In this document: positions 8,593-18,220 of the stretch, piece after piece
How the letters are laid out: each line of letters begins with the position of its first letter
Position numbering within the stretch: position 1 is the first letter of the stretch
Assembly: GCF_900177375.1 (NCBI RefSeq)
Contig: NZ_FWZU01000003.1
Span: 1 to 64,000, forward strand
Origin: Desulfovibrio gilichinskyi
GTDB taxonomy: Bacteria > Desulfobacterota > Desulfovibrionia > Desulfovibrionales > Desulfovibrionaceae
Reading direction: 5' to 3'
Length of the DNA stretch: 64,000 bases
Notes under the pieces: model-generated
Seen by the model: only the letters and a program-made list of their open reading frames with translations
What the model was told of the DNA's origin: nothing
Databases searched by the model: none
Translations under genes and position numbers: made by a program

Positions 8593-9402
8593 TTGCTTTA
8601 TGAGTTCAATGATTATGCTGACTGTTTGTGAACTGTAGAGCATTGCAACATGGCCCATTGACGAGCATGGTAGAGTTTGCCATCCATTTTCAAGCGGCTT
8701 AAGATTCTTCCAAGGTATGACCATTTCATCTACAGGCGAGTATATCGCTGTTTTTGGGATTTCATTCATCACTGAATTGCCGGGGTTAGTTTCAAAAAGC
8801 GAGCTTTCTGGGTGCAGGCTGCGTCCTAATCTGCCAAGAGCTATTTTCGCTAACAGGCTACCGCGAAACGGGGTTCCCAAAGTGATTATTCGGGAGATTT
8901 TCTCCGCGACAACAGGATCTGATACGGCTCCTTTAATGAGCAGCCCTCCGAGACTGTGGCCTATAAGTACAATTTTCTGATTATTGTTTTCAACGTAAAG
9001 TCTAAGAATACGTCTGCGCAGTTCAAGTACAAGTTCCGGGTACGAAGTGGTGAAGCTGTTGTATGACCATGTATGAAGATTGCCGTACCCCGCTCTTTTC
9101 AGTCTCGGCTTCATCATAAGCCACGCAGTTCTGTTGTGGTAAAGCCCGTGGGTCATAAGAATCGGCACTGTTCCGGTTGCTTTTTTAGGAATTCTATCCG
9201 CACATAGAAAAGCTAATGGACGTGTCAGTCCGGCGATGAGAACACTTACTTCAATAGTTGCGAAAGACATAAGCAGGTCGCGTATAACTTGTTTATATCC
9301 ACGGCCCATAAGTTCTTTGCAATTTGCTGCGCCCATTACTAAGATCAGGGGGAGTGGAATAAGCAGGATGGTGAATAAAATGGTTATTAATATTTCGGTC
9401 AT
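8590..9402 (-). CDS. membrane-anchored lipase-like alpha/beta hydrolase, 270 aa
   Basis: The N-terminus (residues 2-25) is a strongly hydrophobic segment, a membrane anchor or uncleaved signal. The alpha/beta-hydrolase core follows: THGLYHNRTAW (oxyanion region), the nucleophile elbow GHSLGG near residue 150, YSPVDEMVIP with the probable catalytic Asp, and SMGHVAML with the probable catalytic His. The layout resembles PGAP1-like or triacylglycerol lipase/esterase proteins. All three triad residues are present, so it should be active; the substrate is unknown. It is a single gene, convergent with the HEAT-receiver gene and sharing its terminator. Confidence 0.75.
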   Translation of the reverse strand: MTEILITILFTILLIPLPLILVMGAANCKELMGRGYKQVIRDLLMSFATIEVSVLIAGLTRPLAFLCADRIPKKATGTVPILMTHGLYHNRTAWLMMKPRLKRAGYGNLHTWSYNSFTTSYPELVLELRRRILRLYVENNNQKIVLIGHSLGGLLIKGAVSDPVVAEKISRIITLGTPFRGSLLAKIALGRLGRSLHPESSLFETNPGNSVMNEIPKTAIYSPVDEMVIPWKNLKPLENGWQTLPCSSMGHVAMLYSSQTVSIIIELIKQ

Positions 9403-9522
9403 ATTTGAGTTGCAGTAAATTACTTGTTCTCGTCAAGTATTCAATTTTATCCTGTCTGTTTTTATTCTGAATCGTGTTGTCTTTTAATCGTAACTTAAAG
9501 TTGTATTTAGCGGAGTTTTAAA

Positions 9523-10560
9523 ATGAGTCGTAAAATATTAAGTCTTGATATCGGCAGCGGTACTCAGGATGTTTTATATTATATTGAAGGTGTCGAGATC
9601 GAAAATTGCTTTAAATTTGTATTGCCTTCGCCGGCTCGCGTTGTAGCCGCTTTGATAAAAGAACTGACAGTTAAGGGATCTGATATTTATCTTACCGGTA
9701 AAAATATGGGCGGAGGTTTTGGCTGGGCCGTTAATGAACATATCAAAGCCGGGTATAAAGTATTTGCGCATCCACGTGCCGCTCTTGCGTTGGGAGACGA
9801 TTTGGACAGGCTTAAACAAAACGGGATTATGCTAAGCGAAAGTCTGCCATCCGGATGTGTCCCTGTTCATTTAGAAGATTATAATTCTGGGTGGTGGAAT
9901 TGTTTTTTGTCCGCAGCAGGCCTTGAACAGCCTGATCTTGTTGTCGCCTCAGTGCAGGATCATGGTTTTCACCCCGGTAAGAGTAATAGAATGGGGCGGT
10001 TCAATTTATGGAAACGTTTTTTATTGGAAAACAAAGGTAAACCGGAAGAGCTGCTTTTTGAAACTGTGCCGGAAGAATTTACACGGCTTGCTGAGCTTCA
10101 GATCAGCATAGGCGGCGGAGCTGTATGTGACACCGGAGCCGCGGCTGTTTTAGGTGCTTTTTTTGTCGATGAAATAGTCCAGCGCAGCTTTAAGGAAGGA
10201 CTATGCCTGATTAACGTAGGGAATAGCCATACAGTTGCTTTCCTGCTGTTTGAAGGTCGTGTGCACGGCATTTACGAACATCATACCGGCAACATGACTT
10301 CTGAAAAGTTATGGCTCGATTCTCAGCTGTTCAGAAAAGGTGATCTAAGCTTTGAGAAAGTTTTTGACGATTACGGGCATGGCTGTGCAACGCTTGATCT
10401 CCCTGCAGAGGCCGGCGGTTTTATCCCGACTTATGTGATGGGGCCGCGCAGGGCTATGTTAAAAAAATATCCTGTTGAATTTCCGGCACCCGGCGGTGAT
10501 ATGATGCTTGCAGGTTGTTTTGGACTTATAAAAGGGCTTGCACTGAAAGGTGCTATATAA
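9523..10560 (+). CDS. DUF1786-family protein (actin/ASKHA-like fold), 345 aa
   Basis: Starts with the phosphate-binding pattern LSLDIGSGTQDVL, typical of the DUF1786 family that databases often label a putative pyruvate formate-lyase activating protein. That label is not backed by the radical-SAM CxxxCxxC motif, which is absent here. Other conserved-looking blocks are LTGKNMGGGFGWA, VASVQDHGFHPG and CLINVGNSHTVAFLL. The two DxG-like motifs suggest an ASKHA ATPase fold. It has a good Shine-Dalgarno (AGCGGAG) and is monocistronic. Its function is not established. Confidence 0.75.
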   Translation: MSRKILSLDIGSGTQDVLYYIEGVEIENCFKFVLPSPARVVAALIKELTVKGSDIYLTGKNMGGGFGWAVNEHIKAGYKVFAHPRAALALGDDLDRLKQNGIMLSESLPSGCVPVHLEDYNSGWWNCFLSAAGLEQPDLVVASVQDHGFHPGKSNRMGRFNLWKRFLLENKGKPEELLFETVPEEFTRLAELQISIGGGAVCDTGAAAVLGAFFVDEIVQRSFKEGLCLINVGNSHTVAFLLFEGRVHGIYEHHTGNMTSEKLWLDSQLFRKGDLSFEKVFDDYGHGCATLDLPAEAGGFIPTYVMGPRRAMLKKYPVEFPAPGGDMMLAGCFGLIKGLALKGAI

Positions 10561-10713
10561 ATAATTACATCTTGCAGTATTGCACGAATTTGTTATTACC
10601 CATAGTTAGTAAGTTTTACGTGAAAGCATTTTATGATTTTAAGAACTCAAATGATCTGCATATTGCATGGTGTTTTTAATTTATGCAATTTTACTCAACT
10701 ATAGATTAAAATT

Positions 10714-12876
10714 ATGTTGCGTTCCTTATCCTTTGCATTGTCCATGGTGCTTCTCAGCTATACTCCTTCTTTTGCGGAAGGATGGATTTCTACTGCCCTT
10801 GCTGAAGTAGGCACTGCTAATCTGGACAGATTATTAAATCTTATGGCTGGAATTGTTATTTCAGTCCTTTTGATTTTTATAGTGTTCTTATTTCAGAACA
10901 TTGTAAAAAGGCGAATGGTAGAGCGTGAATTGCAGCGTGAACGTGATCTCATGGGCAGCATAATGGAAACCAGTCCTATGGGTATCATTGTGATGGATCA
11001 GAATGGCGTGATTGTTTTTGCCAATGATCAGGCAGCTAGAGTCCACGGACTTTCCAAAGATAATATGATCGGGTTGAAATATAATGATCCCAGTCTGAGA
11101 ATTACGGCACCTGACGGTTCGGCTTTCCCAGAAGAACGGCTTGCTTTCAGCAGGGTAATGAAGATCAGAAATGCTGTTTTAGATATTCGGCATGCCATCC
11201 ACTGGGATGACGGGCGGCAGGTTTTACTTTCAATCAATGCTTCACCTCTTTTCGGTGCCAATGGTGATATCCAAAAAGTTGTTGCTACTGTTGAAGATAT
11301 TACGACTAGAAAGAAAGTTGAAGAAGCTCTGAAGGATAGTGCTTATCGATTCAGGTCATTAGTTAAGACCGCAGAAAGTGTGATCATTCTTCTTTCCCCC
11401 GACAGAAAAATTTTAGAGTTTAACCGACTGGCTGAAGATCTCTTCGGGTGGAGCAGGCATGAGGTTTTAGGGCGTGACTTTTTTGAACTTTTTCTTCCGG
11501 AAAAATCCTGGGGTGAAGCTTCACAGCAATTATCAACTGTTCTTAGCGGTACTCCGCTGCGATTGTTTGAGAATGAAGTTCGAATTCGCGGAGGTAAGGG
11601 GCTGACTATGCAATGGTCGCTGTCAAGATTGCTTGGTACCACCGGGGATTCTCTTGGAGTGCTTGCAGTCGGACAGGACATTACGGATCGCAAGATTTTT
11701 GAAGCAGAGCTGTGTGAAGCCCGTGATGCAGCGGAAGAAGCAAACCGCGCAAAGAGCGAGTTTCTCGCTAATATGAGCCATGAGATCAGAACTCCGATCA
11801 GCGCGATAATCGGGATGAGCGAACTGACACTTTGTACCGATCTTGATGAAGAGCAGAAAGGTTATTTGGTTACTGTACGAAAAGCTGCTGAGTCTCTGCT
11901 TAGCATTATTAATGATATTTTAGATCTTTCTAAGATTGAAGCCCGTAAGATGGAATTGCGGCTCGAAGATTTTGATTTGTTTGATATGCTTGAAAAGCAG
12001 AGGTCCGTTTTGCGTGTTCAGGCGGAAGAAAAAGGAATTGAGCTTCGAACGACTATAAGCAATACCGTAAGCCGGTGTTATATAGGTGACAGCTTGCGAC
12101 TGGGCCAGATTATAATGAACCTTGCGGGTAACTCTATCAAATTTACTGACAAAGGGTATGTGGAAGTCTCGGTTGATAATATCGGTAGCTGGGAAGATGG
12201 AGAAATTTTACAGTTTACCGTCAAGGATACCGGGATAGGCATATCGGAAGATAAAGCGGAGAAGCTTTTTGAAAGTTTTGTACAACTCAATGCCGGGTAT
12301 TCCAAAAAACATCCCGGTAGCGGCCTTGGCCTTGCTATTTCGCGGCAACTTGTTGAGATGATGGGTGGTAAAATTTCTTTTTCCAGCAAAGTAGGCTGGG
12401 GATGTGAATTTATATTCACAGTTAAGCTTCAGTTCAGCGAGGGATCATGTGTTGAAGACGTTGCCGAGTTGGTAGAAGAAGAGGAAGACTTAACCAGGTC
12501 AACTGCTGCTGCCAGAGTTCTTCTGGCTGAAGATAATGCAACGAATCAGATATTCATTTCGCATTTTCTTACTGAGCGCGGGTTTAAAATAGAAACCGCT
12601 GAGAACGGAATAGAAGTTTTGGAGATGCTGGAAAGCCGTGACCAGTTCGATGTGATATTAATGGATGTCCAAATGCCTGAGATGGACGGGGTGCAGGCCA
12701 CTAAAATGATAAGGGATGCCGGTAACGACATCCCTATAATTGCTTTGACTGCGTATGCGATGGAAGGAGATAAAGAAAAGTTTTTGGATAGCGGTATGGA
12801 TGCTTACGCTTCCAAACCCGTTAACATTGATGAACTTGTTTTTCTGATAAACAAATATTTAGCTGTCAAAAAATGA
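10714..12876 (+). CDS. hybrid sensor histidine kinase, PAS-PAS-HisKA-HATPase-REC, 720 aa
   Basis: Order of parts: a signal-like N-terminus (1-22); one membrane helix (about 45-68); PAS domain 1 (about 85-200, ending in ATVEDITTRKKVEE); PAS domain 2 (about 210-325, ending in AVGQDITDRKIFE); HisKA with the phospho-His in FLANMSHEIRTP (about 350); an HATPase domain with an N-box, DTGIGISEDK and GSGLGL; and a C-terminal receiver (about 605-720) with VLLAEDNATN, ILMDVQMPEMDG and SKPVN. All catalytic motifs are intact. The single helix and cytoplasmic PAS pair suggest an intracellular or membrane-proximal signal such as redox state. No partner output gene is adjacent. Confidence 0.9.
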   Translation: MLRSLSFALSMVLLSYTPSFAEGWISTALAEVGTANLDRLLNLMAGIVISVLLIFIVFLFQNIVKRRMVERELQRERDLMGSIMETSPMGIIVMDQNGVIVFANDQAARVHGLSKDNMIGLKYNDPSLRITAPDGSAFPEERLAFSRVMKIRNAVLDIRHAIHWDDGRQVLLSINASPLFGANGDIQKVVATVEDITTRKKVEEALKDSAYRFRSLVKTAESVIILLSPDRKILEFNRLAEDLFGWSRHEVLGRDFFELFLPEKSWGEASQQLSTVLSGTPLRLFENEVRIRGGKGLTMQWSLSRLLGTTGDSLGVLAVGQDITDRKIFEAELCEARDAAEEANRAKSEFLANMSHEIRTPISAIIGMSELTLCTDLDEEQKGYLVTVRKAAESLLSIINDILDLSKIEARKMELRLEDFDLFDMLEKQRSVLRVQAEEKGIELRTTISNTVSRCYIGDSLRLGQIIMNLAGNSIKFTDKGYVEVSVDNIGSWEDGEILQFTVKDTGIGISEDKAEKLFESFVQLNAGYSKKHPGSGLGLAISRQLVEMMGGKISFSSKVGWGCEFIFTVKLQFSEGSCVEDVAELVEEEEDLTRSTAAARVLLAEDNATNQIFISHFLTERGFKIETAENGIEVLEMLESRDQFDVILMDVQMPEMDGVQATKMIRDAGNDIPIIALTAYAMEGDKEKFLDSGMDAYASKPVNIDELVFLINKYLAVKK

Positions 12877-12891
12877 TCTCATCATAAACTG

Positions 12892-13314
12892 CTATTGTTC
12901 AGTTCCTTGCTCTTTATCAATATTTCCAACCAGATCCTTGTGCAGAATTTTCGCTATCTGTTCTTTAAATTCCATCAATTCTTTTTCGTTGATTCCTGAG
13001 ATAATTTGTTCTTCTGAAGTAATTTCGTCAAAACCGACAGGAAGTGAACAGACAAGGTGAATTCCTATTTTTTTACCGTCGACATCAACAGTTCCTAATA
13101 TGTTAGATTTTTTAATTTTTTTTCTGACAGACTGAGGAAGATTAGGAACGTTAAGAAGGCTTTCTCTAGGGTAGAAAATATAACCGAATAAGAAATGATC
13201 ACTTTTAAAAGCATCATTTTGGAAGCCGCTGTTCATATCGAGGCCGCTGGCTTTAGTTGTTTCGAGCATCTTCATTATGTCTGAAGCAATACTTTCTGCG
13301 TAACCTTGGTCCAT
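12892..13314 (-). CDS. hypothetical protein, 140 aa
   Basis: A soluble protein that I do not recognise. It has no signal peptide or membrane segment. A central part reads like a beta-rich domain (FLFGYIFYPRESL and VDGKKIGIHLVCSLPVGFDE), followed by an acidic helical tail. It is convergent with the hybrid kinase, ending 16 nt after it, and codes in the same direction as the membrane-protein gene to its right. Confidence 0.55.
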   Translation of the reverse strand: MDQGYAESIASDIMKMLETTKASGLDMNSGFQNDAFKSDHFLFGYIFYPRESLLNVPNLPQSVRKKIKKSNILGTVDVDGKKIGIHLVCSLPVGFDEITSEEQIISGINEKELMEFKEQIAKILHKDLVGNIDKEQGTEQ

Positions 13315-13420
13315 TTTTTCACCCTCCGAAAAAAATTATTTCTATAATCTTGTTGGTTTTATTTAGGCACACCATAGCGGTGCTCCGGAAAAGAAATCAA
13401 TCACTTGCAAGGTGTGCATG

Positions 13421-13942
13421 TCAAGACTTTAAGAATGTTTGAGTAAATTTGTTCTCTATGCTGCTTTTGCCAAACGGTTTAAAAATTGAAATCAATACCA
13501 GCAGTAAAAGACATCCGAAAACCATGAACGCTGTTATTTCGTTTAAAAGCTGGTTTCTCAAGTATTCAGGTGTTTGCAAAGCCATCAGCTTAATACTTCC
13601 GGAAATTTCACTCATCCGTTCGAGCCAAGGCATGTAAAAGAGAAATCCGAAGATTATGAATCCGACATTAACAGTCCACTTAATTATAACCCACCTGAAC
13701 TTAAAAAAGCCCCATGAGGTTTTCCACGCAAAGATAAATCCGGTAATAAGGCATCCGAAAGCTCCGGATGTTACGACATACTCATCAATTATTTTAAGAC
13801 ATATGTCCCGGGCATAAAGTTCCCCGCCGGAGTTCGGTGTAAACACGCTGTGTAGCAGAACCATAGATAGCGCGCCGCCTCCCCACAGGCATGCACTCAG
13901 CATATGAAATGCTCTGACCCATTTTGTCGATTGCGGTGTCAT
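13421..13942 (-). CDS. small membrane protein, DUF2269/CopD-like, 173 aa
   Basis: Four hydrophobic helices are visible, with an N-terminal pattern WVRAFHMLSACLWGGGALSM in which a His sits in the first helix. This resembles the DUF2269/CopD group of integral membrane proteins that may bind haem or copper. The gene ends 478 codons' worth of sequence away from any transporter partner, so its context says little; it lies 8 nt downstream of the large propeller kinase gene and is probably co-transcribed with it. The family assignment is tentative. Confidence 0.55.
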   Translation of the reverse strand: MTPQSTKWVRAFHMLSACLWGGGALSMVLLHSVFTPNSGGELYARDICLKIIDEYVVTSGAFGCLITGFIFAWKTSWGFFKFRWVIIKWTVNVGFIIFGFLFYMPWLERMSEISGSIKLMALQTPEYLRNQLLNEITAFMVFGCLLLLVLISIFKPFGKSSIENKFTQTFLKS

Positions 13943-13950
13943 ATTTTTTA

Positions 13951-16900
13951 TTACTCTTTTCTCATTTTATTATATAATTCCTGAATCTTTTGAGTAAGAA
14001 CTGCCTGCTTGATAGGTTTGGACAGGAATTCGTCAGCACCGGCCTCTATGCATCTGCTTCTGTGTTCGGCAGAAGCATGAGCCGTTAGAGCTATTACTCC
14101 GGTACGTTTACCATGAGTGTTTTTCTCAACCATTCTGAACTGTTTTAAGAATTCATAGCCATCCATCACTGGCATTTCCATATCCATCAAAATAATATCA
14201 AATTTATCGTTCAGGGCAAGTTTGAGTCCTTCCTCACCATTGGAGGCCATCACCAAAGTTGCATGGGAGTTCTTTAGAAAGTGCCGGATTAATTCCCTGT
14301 TAGGAATATTATCTTCTGTCAGAAGGATTTTCATCTGGGGAAGAATGATTTTACTTCCTCTGGACGCATTTTGAGGATCATCAGGGGTTATGTTCAGTAT
14401 ATCCATGATCGTGCGGAGGAATGGTCTCTGCATTATAGGTTTCGTTGTTCCTGCCAGAATAAGTTTTCGATCAATAAGTTTTCTGTCAAAACTCGGACCT
14501 CGCCCGAGAAGCATCACCGGAGGAACTGATTCGTTTGCGGCTTGAAGCGACTGAAGTGTGTTGGTTCCGTTTTCAATATTAAGGTCAAGAATTATCATGT
14601 CAGATTTATCAGCTTGCGGAGATAACAGAAGTGCTTTTAATGAATTTGCATTAGTGCACGGGGTTGTAGTTGCTTTGAAGTAGTTGAGTTTTTCACAGAT
14701 AGAATCAAGCGTTTTATAATTATTAGATGCAACAATGATATTGATGCTGGCCAGGTCCGGCTTAAGGAAAGACTCGGATTCACGGTCTCTAGGCAGTGGA
14801 AGAGTTATTTCAAAAGTACTTCCTTTGCCTTGAACGCTCTTGGCCGAAATTGTTCCACCCATGAGGTCTGCCAGTTTTTTACTGATAGAAAGGCCAAGTC
14901 CGGATCCTCCGAACTTTCTAGTGGTAGATGAATCAGCCTGTGAAAACGGCGCAAAGATATAATCTAATTTGTCAGGAGATATTCCGACGCCTGTATCTTC
15001 AATAGAAAAGATCAGATTATCAGGATGGTTTGTATTGGGAGCACGGGAAACAGTAAGACTGACCTCTCCGCCTGATGTGAATTTAACAGCGTTGGAAAGG
15101 ATATTCAGGATTATCTGGCGTAACCTCGTCGGATCGCCGATAACAAATTCAGGAACGTCCGGCTTATATCTGCATATGAGCTCTATATTGCGTGCCGTTG
15201 CTGCTGCTGATTGCAGGTATAGAATTGATTCAACTTCCTGCAGCAAGTCAATGGGAATGGCTTCAAGTACAACGTGCTCTGCTTCCAGCTTTGAAAAATC
15301 GAGAATATCGTTGATGATCGATAACAGTATTTCACCTGAAGATTCGAAAATATGGACGTATTCTTCCTGCTCATCATTAAGCTCAGTATCTTTGAGCAGG
15401 TCGGCAATCCCTATAATAGAGTTTAGTGGCGTGCGTATTTCATGGCTCATACTTGCCAGAAATGCACTTTTAGCCTTATTGGCATCTTCGGCTTTTATAA
15501 TGGCTTTCTCTAATTCGCCTTCAGTCTTCATGTGTTCTGCAATTTCAGTGTTCAGATCAGCAGTCTTTTCCGCCACCTGTGCAGCCAGATTTTTCTTTTG
15601 CTTTTCGATTACTTTTATACGGAAGTGTGTAAAAGCAAAAATGCTTATAAGAATTAGAAGGATAACTCCGGTTATAAACCACCATGTTCTCCAGAACGGC
15701 GGAGTTATATTTATTATGATGGATGTTCCGGCTTCATTCCAGATTCCGTCACTGTTAGAAGCTTTAACTTTAAAAATGTAGCTGCCGTGGTTGAAGTTCG
15801 TAAAAGTTGCGGTCCCGTCAGCGGCGTTAAGCCAGCGGTCGTTAAACCCTTCCAGCTTGTATTTATATTTATTTAACTTCGGGTTTTGGTAATCCAGAGC
15901 CGCAAAACTGAAAGTAAACATTGCATCTTTCCATGAAAGCGTAATCTCTTTAGTTTCCGTAATGTTTGTCGGCAGTTCTGCCGGGCTGTTAAGGATATCC
16001 AAAGCTGTGATAACGACTGGCGGCGGGTTGGGATTTATTTTAATATTGCTTGGATAAAACATATTCATCCCGTTAAGTCCGCCGAAGTACATTCTGCCGC
16101 TTTGACCTTTGTTGTAAGAATTTATCCAGAATTCTATGCCTTGCAATCCGTCAGAAATTCCAAAGTTTAATATGTTGCCGGTTTTGGGATCCAGATGGGA
16201 AATTCCTTTGAAGGTGGAAACCCATATATCTCCTGAGCTGTCCAGACAAAGTCCCTGAATGCCGTCGTTCGCAAAACCGTCTTTTTGCGTGTATCTGGTG
16301 AAGAACCCTGTTGCAGGATCAAACCTGTTGAGTCCTTCATCTGTTCCTATCCAAAGAGAGCCGTCGGCTGCTTCCGCAATGGGGGTAACCCTGTTGTTGG
16401 ATATCGAACTGGGGTCATCTGAGATGCTCTTGTGGTGGATAAATGTTCCGCTGTCTCTATCCATCAAATCCAGTCCTGCATTTGTACAGATCCAGAAGTT
16501 GTTTTTGCTGTCTTCAAAGATATTGCGCACCCTGTCATGTGCTAAGCTTTTCGGATCAGATACCGAGTGGGTGTAGTGTTTGAACTTTCCGGTTTCAGGA
16601 TCGAGTCTGTTCAGCCCTTTTTTGCTGGTTCCTATCCAGATATATCCTTGGCTGCCTTCATTAATCCACCAGATGTTATTCTGACTGATAGAATTTTTGT
16701 CTCCTTTGTCGCGCTGATACGTGGCTTTGATTCCATTTTTTTTATCAAGAACGAACACACCGTTTTTACGTGTTCCAACCCATATGAACCCTTTAGAATC
16801 CTGAAAAATACAGTTGATTCTGTCCCCGGGAAGGTTCCATGGTTTTGGAGATTTGGCGTTAAAATTTTTAAGCTCTCCAGTTTGTGGATTGTAGGAGCTT

Positions 16901-18096
16901 AAGCCGTCTTTATAAGTACCTATCCAGACAAGACCTTCCTGATCTTCAAGAATTGCACTTACTTCTTTTCCCGGCAGTGAGTCTTTTTTATTCGGCTGGT
17001 ACCGAAGAATTTCGAAAGCCTGCATTTTAGGTGTCAGTTTACTCAGTCCGTCCGCGTAGGTTCCAATCCATAAAACCCCAGAAAGATCTTCTATTATTTG
17101 AGTAACTTTATTGTCGCTGAGGCTTTGCGGATCAAGCTGATTATGCTTAAAAAAAGAAAATTTCATTTTTTCAGGTTCAGCCCCGGCTGTCTCTGGATTC
17201 CTTTTGGCAAGTCCTTCGAGAGTTCCAATCCATAGGTTTCCGGATCTGTCTTTGAATATATCGTTTATTTCTAGTGTGTTGAATATTGTTTTAAAGGTCT
17301 GGCTTGCAGTATCTAGAATGGCTAACCCTTTCTTGGTTCCTATCCAGAGTTGATTTTCTTTGTTCTGATAAAAGCAAAGAACGGTGTCTCCGCAAAGCGT
17401 TGCGGAGTCTGAGGGATTGTTGAAATAGTGTTTAAACTGATGATCTTTTTCAATAAAAAGGTTCAGACCTTTAGCTGTTCCAACCCATAATCTTCCTTGC
17501 ATGTCTTCGTAAATAGAACGTATTTCATTGCTGCTGATGCTGGTCTGTTCATCTGTATGCTGGAAATTTTTGAAGGCACGTGTGGTTCTATCAAAGAGAT
17601 TAAGCCCGCTTTCAGTGCCTATCCATAACTGCCCTTTAGAATCTTCATAGATACAGGTGACGGTTTTTCCTGAAATAGAATGAGGATTATCTTTATCAGG
17701 TGTGAAATATGAAAATGTATCAGTCTTGCGGTTATACGTGTTCAGTCCGCCGCTTTTTGTGCCGACCCAGAGGATTCCTGAACTGTCTTCATATAAGGCC
17801 CTGATATTTCCATCTGAAATAGAACCGGGCGACTTTGATTTTGTATAAATTTTCATATGACGGCCGTCGTATCTGTTCAGGCCGTCATATGTTCCGAACC
17901 ATAAGAATCCCTTGGAATCCTGCAACATGCATAAAATAGAAGATTGCGACAATCCTTGATCCAAAGAAAGTCGTTCAAATCTAAGTTCTTCTTGAAAAGC
18001 TGATGCAGGAACAGTTCCCCAAAAACAGAAAAAAAGGGTGAGAACTATGATCGCACTTTTGAAGCTGTTTTTGGAGGGGAAGTTTGTATTCATCAT
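13951..18096 (-). CDS. two-component-propeller hybrid histidine kinase, 1381 aa
   Basis: A one-protein signalling system. A signal segment (about 12-34) is followed by a very long periplasmic sensor built of many regulator-propeller units, each with a LWIGTxxGL-like core (for example LWFGTYDGLNRYD and IWIGTSKKGLNRLD). Next come a Y_Y_Y domain (about 725-800, YKYKLEGFNDRWL), a membrane helix (about 805-825), HisKA with FLASMSHEIRTP (about 880), an HATPase domain with DTGVGISPDK and GSGLGLSIS, a degenerate receiver-like segment, and a final receiver with ILLTEDNIPN, ILMDMEMPVMDG and SKPIK. Relatives in Bacteroidetes sense oligosaccharides; the ligand here is unknown. No HTH follows the receiver, so the output partner lies elsewhere. 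It probably shares a transcript with the small membrane protein. Confidence 0.9.
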   Translation of the reverse strand: MMNTNFPSKNSFKSAIIVLTLFFCFWGTVPASAFQEELRFERLSLDQGLSQSSILCMLQDSKGFLWFGTYDGLNRYDGRHMKIYTKSKSPGSISDGNIRALYEDSSGILWVGTKSGGLNTYNRKTDTFSYFTPDKDNPHSISGKTVTCIYEDSKGQLWIGTESGLNLFDRTTRAFKNFQHTDEQTSISSNEIRSIYEDMQGRLWVGTAKGLNLFIEKDHQFKHYFNNPSDSATLCGDTVLCFYQNKENQLWIGTKKGLAILDTASQTFKTIFNTLEINDIFKDRSGNLWIGTLEGLAKRNPETAGAEPEKMKFSFFKHNQLDPQSLSDNKVTQIIEDLSGVLWIGTYADGLSKLTPKMQAFEILRYQPNKKDSLPGKEVSAILEDQEGLVWIGTYKDGLSSYNPQTGELKNFNAKSPKPWNLPGDRINCIFQDSKGFIWVGTRKNGVFVLDKKNGIKATYQRDKGDKNSISQNNIWWINEGSQGYIWIGTSKKGLNRLDPETGKFKHYTHSVSDPKSLAHDRVRNIFEDSKNNFWICTNAGLDLMDRDSGTFIHHKSISDDPSSISNNRVTPIAEAADGSLWIGTDEGLNRFDPATGFFTRYTQKDGFANDGIQGLCLDSSGDIWVSTFKGISHLDPKTGNILNFGISDGLQGIEFWINSYNKGQSGRMYFGGLNGMNMFYPSNIKINPNPPPVVITALDILNSPAELPTNITETKEITLSWKDAMFTFSFAALDYQNPKLNKYKYKLEGFNDRWLNAADGTATFTNFNHGSYIFKVKASNSDGIWNEAGTSIIINITPPFWRTWWFITGVILLILISIFAFTHFRIKVIEKQKKNLAAQVAEKTADLNTEIAEHMKTEGELEKAIIKAEDANKAKSAFLASMSHEIRTPLNSIIGIADLLKDTELNDEQEEYVHIFESSGEILLSIINDILDFSKLEAEHVVLEAIPIDLLQEVESILYLQSAAATARNIELICRYKPDVPEFVIGDPTRLRQIILNILSNAVKFTSGGEVSLTVSRAPNTNHPDNLIFSIEDTGVGISPDKLDYIFAPFSQADSSTTRKFGGSGLGLSISKKLADLMGGTISAKSVQGKGSTFEITLPLPRDRESESFLKPDLASINIIVASNNYKTLDSICEKLNYFKATTTPCTNANSLKALLLSPQADKSDMIILDLNIENGTNTLQSLQAANESVPPVMLLGRGPSFDRKLIDRKLILAGTTKPIMQRPFLRTIMDILNITPDDPQNASRGSKIILPQMKILLTEDNIPNRELIRHFLKNSHATLVMASNGEEGLKLALNDKFDIILMDMEMPVMDGYEFLKQFRMVEKNTHGKRTGVIALTAHASAEHRSRCIEAGADEFLSKPIKQAVLTQKIQELYNKMRKE

Positions 18097-18220
18097 ATGG
18101 GTTTGTTAAGGTGAATTTTAAAAACATAAAAAATATACTATTTCAATGCCGTAAGCGCAACATCCACATGTGAATGTATATTATATATTTCATGTTTTGC
18201 TTAATCACATTCTTAGTTTA

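Noticed and set aside
9523-10560. Pyruvate formate-lyase activating enzyme, the label often given to this family
   Set aside because: There is no CxxxCxxC radical-SAM motif; the N-terminal DIGSGTQD pattern points to an actin-like ATPase fold instead.
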